A stretch of 54,006 nucleotides of DNA from Bacteroidales bacterium (lineage in GTDB: Bacteria > Bacteroidota > Bacteroidia > Bacteroidales > CG2-30-32-10): positions 1 through 54,006 of the forward strand of contig DAOQAK010000025.1 of assembly GCA_035353855.1 (NCBI GenBank), written 5' to 3'. Made by a program: the position numbers and the translations under genes. The notes under the pieces are model-generated. The model saw only the letters and a list, made by a program, of their open reading frames with translations, was not told the DNA's origin and did no database searches. This document shows positions 1 to 6,456 of this stretch, piece after piece (positions within the stretch are counted from its first letter, which is position 1; every line of letters starts with the position of its first letter).

Positions 1-51
1 TACCGTACAGAAAACAAAAAATATTTTTGCAAAACTCTTTTCTGTCGGTAT
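1..51 (-). repeat. Dispersed two-hairpin repeat, copy A (partial at window edge)
   Basis: Bases 1-50 match the reverse complement of 42433-42482 at 48 of 50 positions. The block is an inverted repeat: TACCGTACAGAAAA at the left pairs with TTTTCTGTCGGTA at the right, apart from one extra base. In the other copies this hairpin is followed by a second one with ACTCGTTCT/AGAACGAGT arms. In this orientation that second hairpin would lie before base 1, outside the window. Confidence 0.8.
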
Positions 52-150
52 AAACAGGCAACCCGGTAAAGGTGAAAAAGCCGGGCTGCCTGAAGGTTGA
101 ACAATAATTAAATGAACAGTATTTAGAGCAGAAATTAGAGAATGAAATTT

Positions 151-870
151 TTATTTAGATTTTTTATCATTCAGCCAACTGAAATAACTTTGTGTTTCAA
201 CAACAACTACACCTCCTGTGAAATCGCCGTATTTAGAAGGAACTCCGCCAGAATATACAGTCATGCTACCTATGGCATTCCCGGGAACATGTAACTGGTT
301 ATCGCGAAGTTTAACTCCATCTACAAAATATACGGCATCATCATTTCGAGAACCACGAAAGTAAAGTTCTTCGCCATTATCACTTACATAAATATCAGTA
401 AAGTAGCTTCTCACAATACCAGCAAGAGATTTGCCGTCACTTATATCTTTAATTTGTGTTAGAGAAATATCTTTTTTTGATGGCATTTCGGGATCAATGA
501 GTTTTTCTTTATATTCTTTTTTTTCAAAAACTCCTAAATCTATCCCTTTACCATAGTTTAAGTTTATGTCGTCAACAAAAGTTATTTTATCAGGATATAC
601 AGTTACTGAAGATAATTCAAAAGAATTATAACCTGTAAAAGTAAAATATACATTATAACTACCGGGACTTAATGGTTTTAAAGTAAACATGCCATTTGTG
701 TCGGAAACAGCAATTACTTTTTGTCCTAATATTTCAACATAAACTGTAGTACCAGGAAGGATTTCCTTAGTTTGAGCATCAATGATTTTCCCTTTTATTT
801 CACCGGGATTTTGCGCTATCATCAGTATCGGCAGGCAGAGCGCGGAAATGAAGGTTAGAAAATTTTTCAT
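151..870 (-). CDS. Secreted carboxypeptidase-regulatory-like plus TonB-plug protein lacking a beta-barrel
   Basis: The 239-aa product has a signal peptide (about residues 1-19, cleavage before Q20). Residues 24-105 form a carboxypeptidase-regulatory-like beta-sandwich domain. Residues about 136-226 form a TonB-receptor plug with the typical YFVDGVKL, VYSGGVPSKYGD and TGGVVVVET segments. It stops right after the plug, where a full receptor would continue into a barrel of 600-900 residues. Its layout parallels the N-terminus of the 1220-aa receptor at 32479, including the shared segments DKITF and KEY. The gene stands alone on the minus strand with its own operator region (945-995). It may work in trans with an outer-membrane barrel, or it may be a truncated receptor. 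The fold is clear; the function is unknown. Confidence 0.85.
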   Translation of the reverse strand: MKNFLTFISALCLPILMIAQNPGEIKGKIIDAQTKEILPGTTVYVEILGQKVIAVSDTNGMFTLKPLSPGSYNVYFTFTGYNSFELSSVTVYPDKITFVDDINLNYGKGIDLGVFEKKEYKEKLIDPEMPSKKDISLTQIKDISDGKSLAGIVRSYFTDIYVSDNGEELYFRGSRNDDAVYFVDGVKLRDNQLHVPGNAIGSMTVYSGGVPSKYGDFTGGVVVVETQSYFSWLNDKKSK

Positions 871-903
871 AATGTTTATGATTTAAGTTAGAAATGGTTT
901 ACT

Positions 904-911
904 CAAAGTTA
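904..911 (-). promoter_or_regulatory. Candidate -7 box TAACTTTG of the plug-only gene
   Basis: The minus strand reads TAACTTTG, a perfect match to the Bacteroidota -7 consensus TAnnTTTG, 33 bases upstream of the ATG at 870. No TTTG -33 box is seen at the usual distance, as expected for an activator-dependent promoter. Exactly 33 bp separate it from the proximal ACCGTTAAC repeat. Confidence 0.6.
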
Positions 912-944
912 ACCCGTAATATGCTTTAAAGAAAGATATAGCCG

Positions 945-995
945 GTTAACGGTAAAAATGAACCAGTATACGGAAAGAAACAAAAAGTAAACGGA
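945..995 (-). promoter_or_regulatory. Triple direct repeat, candidate LytTR-regulator operator
   Basis: On the minus strand, TCCGTTTAC (995-987), TCCGTATAC (974-966) and ACCGTTAAC (953-945) recur at exactly 21-bp intervals, two helical turns. The form fits the known LytTR site (roughly ACnGTTnAt, imperfect direct repeats on one DNA face). The same motif, pitch and distance to a TAACTTT box occur before the TonB receptor at 32479, next to a LytTR regulator gene. That this regulator binds here is inferred. Confidence 0.65.
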
Positions 996-1004
996 ATGGA
1001 TTAT

Positions 1005-1075
1005 TGGGTATAAAGGTATAGGGGTATAGGGGAATAGGGGAAAAGAAAACCTATTTCTATATACCCTTTATAACT
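1005..1075. repeat. G-rich 9-bp tandem repeat inside an imperfect inverted repeat
   Basis: GGTATAGGGGTATAGGGGAATAGGGG (in three overlapping units, 1016-1040) repeats a GTATAGGGG-like unit. TAAAGGTATA (1011-1020) can pair imperfectly with TATACCCTTTA (1060-1070). It lies just downstream of comF on its strand and might end that transcript. It could equally be low-complexity spacer DNA. Confidence 0.45.
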
Positions 1076-1110
1076 TTTTATATTATCATTAAAAAATGAA
1101 AGTCAAATAT

Positions 1111-1812
1111 TTAATTATAAGCAAATGCTATAGATACTACACTTATCCTGATTCCTTCAATCTGCTGAAGTTTTAAAACGCAGCTTTCGATGGTTGAACC
1201 GGTAGTAATTACATCATCAACCAGCAGCACGTGTTTGTTTTTTAAATGTTCAGAGTTATTTATTTTAAAAACTTCTTTTACATTTTCCCATCGGTTGAAT
1301 CGCGATTTTTTTGTTTGAGTTTCAGTAGCAGTTATTCTTATTAAAGTACTTGTGTCTACAGTAATATTCATTGATTCAGCAAGTCCATGCGCAAACATCT
1401 CACTTTGATTATAGCCTCTTTTTTTCTCTTTATTAGGATGAAGAGGAACAGGGATAATGTATTCGACCGTATTATATAATTTTGAAGTATTCAATTCCTT
1501 GCCATATAACTGACCTATATAAATACCTACTTCTTTTTGTCCTTTATATTTTAGCTGATGCATAAGGCGCTGAACTTTACCCTTTTTCTGAAAATAAAAA
1601 TACGATGCTGCTGTTTCAATCATGATTTTTCCCCAGAATAATTTCGATATGGGATTTTCTTTTTCATGATGAAAATTAGTGCGTGGCAGATGATATTGGC
1701 AAAAAGTACAAATATTATGTTCGTGATTAAGCAGGCTTTTCCCGCATGCCATGCATAAGCGGGGATATATTAATGAAAGAAAATCGTTTAAAAACGAAAT
1801 AATGATTTTCAT
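1111..1812 (-). CDS. comF: ComF family phosphoribosyltransferase-like protein
   Basis: The 233-aa protein has an N-terminal zinc-finger with paired cysteines C20/C23 and C35/C38. A type I phosphoribosyltransferase domain follows, with the PRPP-binding loop VLLVDDVITTGST at about residues 195-207. The LIPVPLHPNKEKKRGYNQSE-type segment (about 119-138) is characteristic of ComF/GntX. In naturally competent bacteria ComF supports uptake of transforming DNA, but in Bacteroidota the family is widespread and its role is less clear. Length and motifs are complete. It is transcribed divergently from the gene at 1899 with an 86-bp gap. Confidence 0.9.
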   Translation of the reverse strand: MKIIISFLNDFLSLIYPRLCMACGKSLLNHEHNICTFCQYHLPRTNFHHEKENPISKLFWGKIMIETAASYFYFQKKGKVQRLMHQLKYKGQKEVGIYIGQLYGKELNTSKLYNTVEYIIPVPLHPNKEKKRGYNQSEMFAHGLAESMNITVDTSTLIRITATETQTKKSRFNRWENVKEVFKINNSEHLKNKHVLLVDDVITTGSTIESCVLKLQQIEGIRISVVSIAFAYN

Positions 1813-1872
1813 TTGTCAATAATTAAATTATTGAAAACTAACTCAAATATAACGTTTTTTACAAAAAAAAAT

Positions 1873-1880
1873 TAAATTTG
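1873..1880 (+). promoter_or_regulatory. Candidate -7 box TAAATTTG for the DUF1844 gene
   Basis: TAAATTTG matches TAnnTTTG and lies 18 bases before the ATG at 1899. No -33 element is clear at the expected spacing. Confidence 0.4.
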
Positions 1881-1898
1881 CATCTTACTCTACTATAA

Positions 1899-2165
1899 AT
1901 GATGGAAAAAAAAGACCAAATGTTTCTTGAATTGCTGTATATATTTCATGCATCAGCTATGCAGGCCATGGGCAAAATCAAGAATCCGATTACGGGAAAT
2001 ACCGAGAAAAACATGGATCAGGCACGTCATGCTATTGAAATGCTTGAAATGCTAAAAGAAAAAACTAACGGAAACCTTTCGGAAGAATTATTACGTGCTT
2101 TAGAAACTTTTCTTTCGGAAATGCGTTTGAATTTCGTAGAAGAAACAAATAAAAATAAGAATTAA
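1899..2165 (+). CDS. DUF1844 family small protein
   Basis: The 88-aa protein is all-helical in character. It carries the DUF1844 pattern: FLELLYIFHASAMQAMGKI, an NPITG turn, then ARHAIEMLEMLKEKTNGNLSEE and a final LRLNFV helix. The family has no known function and is usually cytosolic and about 80-120 aa long, so this copy is full length. The frame begins with two consecutive ATG codons (1899 and 1902), and either could be used. A separate gene follows 55 bp downstream on the same strand. Confidence 0.85.
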   Translation: MMEKKDQMFLELLYIFHASAMQAMGKIKNPITGNTEKNMDQARHAIEMLEMLKEKTNGNLSEELLRALETFLSEMRLNFVEETNKNKN

Positions 2166-2220
2166 TATATTTTATAATAATTTTTAAATTAAATAATTAT
2201 TTTAATTAAACATATTTTCA

Positions 2221-3144
2221 ATGGAAACAATAGAAAATAAACCGGAAACACCTGAAAAAAAATCGAATAAAAAATTTTATAGCATTTTGCTGATAGTAAT
2301 GGGTTTGCTTATTGCAGTTTTAGTATGGCAACTTATAGTAACGAAGACAAGAGTCAATACAATTACTATTGAAAAAGAAAATCAAACTTCATCATTACAA
2401 CATGAGTTAGATTCGTTGTTAACCGAACACGAAAAAGTTAAAAACGAAAATAGTATAGTTTCAGGTAAACTTGTTGAAAAAGACAGCATGATCGCAGCCA
2501 AAGCTGAAGAAATAAAAAACCTGATCAATTCGCAGGCTGATTATAATAAGATCAAAAAGAAACTGGATTATTTACGTGGAATAACCCAGGGGTATGTTGC
2601 ACAGATCGACTCACTTTATACAGTCAATAAAATTTTAAAAGAAGAGAATAAAGATATAAAAACAAAATTTGAAAGTGAACAAGCTAAAACTTCTGAACTT
2701 TCAAAAGATAAAGAAAATCTTTCACAAAAAGTAACCAAAGGCTCAACGCTTAAGGCATACAACATTAGGGGAATCCCTGTTCAAATTCGTTCCGATGGTA
2801 AAAAAGAAGATATTATTGATAAAGCTAAGAAAACAGATCGTATAAAAGTATCATTTACACTTGGCGAAAACCTTATTGCTTCAAGCGGAACCAAAACTAT
2901 TTATGTACGTATTGCTCGTCCTGATGAAAAGATTTTAACTATTGCAGATGATGATGAACATTCTTTTACTTATAATGGCGAGAAAATTCAATATTCAATA
3001 AAAAGTGATATTGATTATCAGAACCAGGCTACTGATATAGTAGTTTATTGGGATAAAACCGAAGAATTTTCAGTAGGAACTTATGTAGTATCTGTATTTA
3101 CCGATGGTTATTTAATTGGAGAATCACAATTTATATTAAAATAA
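2221..3144 (+). CDS. Membrane-anchored coiled-coil protein, paralogue 1
   Basis: The 307-aa protein has a short charged N-terminus, one transmembrane segment (about 21-40), a long coiled coil (about 50-178), and a compact beta-rich C-terminal domain (about 185-307) with GTKTIYVRIARPDEKIL and WDKTEEFSVGTYVVSVFTDG. The topology suggests a single-pass inner-membrane protein with a periplasmic coiled coil and terminal domain. The next gene starts 7 bp after its stop and encodes a protein of the same architecture, so the pair looks like a tandem duplication in one operon. I know no named family or function. Confidence 0.85.
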   Translation: METIENKPETPEKKSNKKFYSILLIVMGLLIAVLVWQLIVTKTRVNTITIEKENQTSSLQHELDSLLTEHEKVKNENSIVSGKLVEKDSMIAAKAEEIKNLINSQADYNKIKKKLDYLRGITQGYVAQIDSLYTVNKILKEENKDIKTKFESEQAKTSELSKDKENLSQKVTKGSTLKAYNIRGIPVQIRSDGKKEDIIDKAKKTDRIKVSFTLGENLIASSGTKTIYVRIARPDEKILTIADDDEHSFTYNGEKIQYSIKSDIDYQNQATDIVVYWDKTEEFSVGTYVVSVFTDGYLIGESQFILK

Positions 3145-3151
3145 TTCATGC

Positions 3152-4078
3152 ATGGAAAGTTCCGGTAATTTTTTTGATCCAGATAATAACAAAGCTAAAT
3201 CAAGGAACTTATTATCTTTATTTATAATTCTTACCATATTCCTAACGATTGCCTGTGTGATTCTAACTTGGCAGTTAATAGAATATCGCGATCTAGCAAA
3301 ACGCGAGAATACTGCAAAAACAGAAGCTATTACTCAAAAGGAAAACTTGTTGCATAAATTAAAAAACCTAGAACTGGAGTATGATGAATTAAGTGAAGAG
3401 TATGAAGGTTTGGATAGTGTTTTTACAAAAGAAAAATCGAAGATCAAATCTTTGATGGACGAAATAAAAAGTTTGAGCGGTTCTGCATCTAATTATCAGG
3501 ATAAAGTAGCAGAGCTGGAAACACGACTTAAAGATTATCTTTCAAAAATCGATGAAATGAAATCGAAGAACGAAAAACTTACCTCAGAAAACATTACTAT
3601 AAAAAATACTCTTGATTCGGCAATGAATATTAATATTGAGTTGTCATCAAAAAATCAATCTCTTGCAGATAAAATTAAAACAGAAGCAATAGTTAAAGCA
3701 GCTGACTTAATTGCCGAGGGTATCCGTTTTAATGCAAACAAACAGGAGGTTACTACAAAAATTGCCAAAAAAGCTCAGCGTATCAAAACCTGTTTTACCA
3801 TTTATGAAAACGAACTTGCTTTAAAGGGTTATAAAGTTATTTATATACGTATTGCAGAACCGGATGGTAATATTCTTTCACTATCAAATAGTGATACATT
3901 TACTTTTAAGGGAAAGAAGATTGTATATTCAGCAAAGAAAGAAATCTATTACGACAATACCAACCAGGATGTTTGTATAAACTGGGAAAAAACAAAGATT
4001 TTTAAAAGCGGTATCTATTATATCGATGTATTTTGCGATGACGCCTTACTTGGCACCGCTTCTTTTTCTTTTGAATAA
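3152..4078 (+). CDS. Membrane-anchored coiled-coil protein, paralogue 2
   Basis: The 308-aa protein has one transmembrane segment (about 20-42), a coiled coil (about 48-175) and a C-terminal beta-rich domain. Its sequence GYKVIYIRIAEPDGNILSL aligns with GTKTIYVRIARPDEKILTI of the upstream gene, and NWEKTKIFKSGIYYIDVF aligns with YWDKTEEFSVGTYVVSVF. It probably shares a transcript with that gene. It ends 3 bp before the stop of the convergent glycyl-tRNA synthetase gene, so the two genes have no room for a terminator between them. Function unknown. Confidence 0.85.
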   Translation: MESSGNFFDPDNNKAKSRNLLSLFIILTIFLTIACVILTWQLIEYRDLAKRENTAKTEAITQKENLLHKLKNLELEYDELSEEYEGLDSVFTKEKSKIKSLMDEIKSLSGSASNYQDKVAELETRLKDYLSKIDEMKSKNEKLTSENITIKNTLDSAMNINIELSSKNQSLADKIKTEAIVKAADLIAEGIRFNANKQEVTTKIAKKAQRIKTCFTIYENELALKGYKVIYIRIAEPDGNILSLSNSDTFTFKGKKIVYSAKKEIYYDNTNQDVCINWEKTKIFKSGIYYIDVFCDDALLGTASFSFE

Positions 4079-4081
4079 TAG

Positions 4082-5608
4082 CTAAACTAATGGCTTTAGT
4101 TTCTCATTAACTATCATTGAAATATTTTCAACGGGAATTCGTTCCTGTTTCATGCTGTCGCGTTCACGAATAGTTACGGTGTTGTCATTCATTGTGTCAT
4201 AGTCAACAGTTATGCAGTAAGGAGTACCGATAGCATCCTGCCTGCGGTAGCGACGACCAATAGCATCTTTTTCGTCATACTGGCACATATAATCCTGTTT
4301 CAGCTTATTTATTATCTCGCGTGATTTTTCGGAAAGACCATCCTTTTTTACTAAAGGCATTACTGCAATTTTAATAGGCGCAAGTATTGGTGGAATTCTT
4401 AGAACAACACGCTCAGAGCCATCATCCAATTTTTCTTCATTATAGGCATGACTCAGAATTGCAAGGAACGTTCTGTCCAATCCTATAGAAGTTTCAACAA
4501 CATAGGGGACATAACTTTCGTTGGTATCATTATCAAAATACTGAAGTTTTTTTCCTGAATATTTCTGATGAGCACCCAAATCAAAATCAGTACGTGAATG
4601 TATTCCTTCTAATTCTTTAAAGCCAAAAGGAAACTCAAATTCAATATCAGCAGCGGCATTAGCATAATGCGCTAATTTTTCATGATCATGAAAACGATAT
4701 TTCTTTGCTGGAATACCAAGCGAAAGATGCCATTTCATACGTTGCTCTTTCCAGTATTTGTACCATTCCATTTCTTCGCCGGGCTTTACAAAAAACTGCA
4801 TTTCCATTTGTTCAAATTCACGCATGCGGAAAATAAATTGTCGGGCAACAATTTCATTACGGAAGGCTTTTCCTGTTTGTGCAATACCGAATGGAATTTT
4901 CATTCTTCCTGTTTTCATTACGTTCAGGAAGTTTACAAAAATTCCCTGCGCGGTTTCAGGACGCAGGTATATCGTGTCGGCGCCTTCGGCTGTTGAACCC
5001 ATTTGTGTAGCAAACATTAAATTGAACTGGCGGACTTCTGTCCAGTTGCGTGTACCCGAAATAGGACAAGCTATTTCAAGTTCTTCTATCAGTTGTTTTA
5101 CTGCTGCCAAATCATTTTTTTCGAGCGAGCCATAAAGTTTTTTATTGATAGATTCTATCTTGGCTTTGTATTCAAGTACTCGCGGATTGGTAGTAATATA
5201 TTGTTCCTGGTTGAATGCATCACCAAAACGTTTTGCTGCTTTTTCAACTTCTTTATTTATTTTATCTTCAATCTTGGCAATATAATCTTCTACAAGTACA
5301 TCGGCACGATAACGTTTTTTTGAATCTTTATTATCAATCAAAGGGTCGTTGAATGCATCCACATGTCCTGATGCTTTCCACACGGTAGGATGCATGAATA
5401 TTGCAGCATCAATGCCAACAATATTTTCGTTATATTGCACCATACTTTTCCACCAGTAATCGCGAATGTTTTTTTTCAGTTCCGAACCATACTGACCGTA
5501 ATCATATACAGCACTAAGTCCGTCGTATATTTCACTCGAAGGAAATACAAACCCATACTCTTTTGCATGGGAAATTACTTTTTTGAAAACATCTTCCATA
5601 TTTGCCAT
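4082..5608 (-). CDS. glyQS: Glycyl-tRNA synthetase, single-chain class II
   Basis: This 508-aa enzyme charges tRNA-Gly with glycine. It is the homodimeric type, not the alpha2beta2 GlyQ/GlyS form. It shows FPSSEIYDGLSAVYDYGQYG near residues 22-41, class II motif 2 around GKAFRNEI...FRMREFEQMEMQFF (about 246-273), motif 3 ETSIGLDRT (372-380), and a C-terminal anticodon-binding domain (about 410-508). Length is normal. The chosen start MANMEDVF gives the expected N-terminus. It is a single-gene unit, convergent with the coiled-coil pair. Confidence 0.97.
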   Translation of the reverse strand: MANMEDVFKKVISHAKEYGFVFPSSEIYDGLSAVYDYGQYGSELKKNIRDYWWKSMVQYNENIVGIDAAIFMHPTVWKASGHVDAFNDPLIDNKDSKKRYRADVLVEDYIAKIEDKINKEVEKAAKRFGDAFNQEQYITTNPRVLEYKAKIESINKKLYGSLEKNDLAAVKQLIEELEIACPISGTRNWTEVRQFNLMFATQMGSTAEGADTIYLRPETAQGIFVNFLNVMKTGRMKIPFGIAQTGKAFRNEIVARQFIFRMREFEQMEMQFFVKPGEEMEWYKYWKEQRMKWHLSLGIPAKKYRFHDHEKLAHYANAAADIEFEFPFGFKELEGIHSRTDFDLGAHQKYSGKKLQYFDNDTNESYVPYVVETSIGLDRTFLAILSHAYNEEKLDDGSERVVLRIPPILAPIKIAVMPLVKKDGLSEKSREIINKLKQDYMCQYDEKDAIGRRYRRQDAIGTPYCITVDYDTMNDNTVTIRERDSMKQERIPVENISMIVNEKLKPLV

Positions 5609-5767
5609 GCTGCAAAAATATAAAAGTCCGCTGACTTAACAAGAAAAGAAATTTCGTTTAAAATTTATGCGGAATAAAATTAGAATATAGCAGGTAATTT
5701 CTATAAACTTCAAAAGCCACAAAACACAAGCCAATTAAGACTTTTAAAGTTTTTGTAAAATAAAAAA

Positions 5768-6373
5768 CTAGAAGTTATAACGTGCTCCTATGCCGCCTTG
5801 TCCCCAAAAAAGGAAAGGGTCGTCATAAATTTCCATGTCTAATGTAAAATCGAGGAAAATGGCAAAAGGTGCAATAAATTTGTATTCCAGTCCAATTACG
5901 CCATCAGCTCCAATTCCAATGTCGGTAACACGCTCTTTTGTTACGTAATACCAGTCTGGGTCTCCAGCAATTTTGTATCGGTAATCGTAACTATAATTTT
6001 GAAAACTAAGTTGCCCGCCAAAACCTATGTACCAGTCGAGAACACCTACATCGCTATCAGTACCTTTAATTCCCTTTTGATACAAGTAATGAACTTGTAA
6101 ACCTAAAGGAGGAGATAAATGATAAAAATTAAGATATTGCAAATCTTCGTAATTGTAATGTTTATGTTTGTACCAATGATCGAAGTTATTATAATACCAA
6201 TTATTACCATAAAAAATACCAGTACGTCCAAAACTTATTTCTAAGGCTTTATCACCCAGGTATTTTTTTAATGTTATTCCGCTTGGATCGCCGAAACGGA
6301 AACCAACTCCAAAATTTTGAGAATAGGCGCTAACCGATAAAAAAATAAGAGCGGTAACTAAAAGTTTTTTCAT
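5768..6373 (-). CDS. Small outer-membrane beta-barrel-like protein
   Basis: I chose the ATG at 6373 because MKKLLVTALIFLSVSAYSQ is a clean signal peptide. The frame can be extended upstream to 6460, but that would bury the signal and overlap the helicase gene. The 201-aa product has GVGFRFGDPSGITLKKYLG, a central Tyr/His/Asn-rich loop, and amphipathic strands ending in GGIGARYNF with a terminal Phe. This is typical of 8-stranded outer-membrane barrels. It lies 83 bp after the SNF2 gene on the same strand. No specific function can be given. Confidence 0.8.
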   Translation of the reverse strand: MKKLLVTALIFLSVSAYSQNFGVGFRFGDPSGITLKKYLGDKALEISFGRTGIFYGNNWYYNNFDHWYKHKHYNYEDLQYLNFYHLSPPLGLQVHYLYQKGIKGTDSDVGVLDWYIGFGGQLSFQNYSYDYRYKIAGDPDWYYVTKERVTDIGIGADGVIGLEYKFIAPFAIFLDFTLDMEIYDDPFLFWGQGGIGARYNF

Positions 6374-6456
6374 ATAGCTTTTAAATTTATTTTTTAGATT
6401 GTGTTTGTCGCAACAAAGATAAAATTTATATGGTTTTTTAAAAATAAAATTTTTCA

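Noticed and set aside
4682..5135. Forward frames over glycyl-tRNA synthetase
   Set aside because: They lie opposite a clearly conserved gene and encode no recognisable protein.
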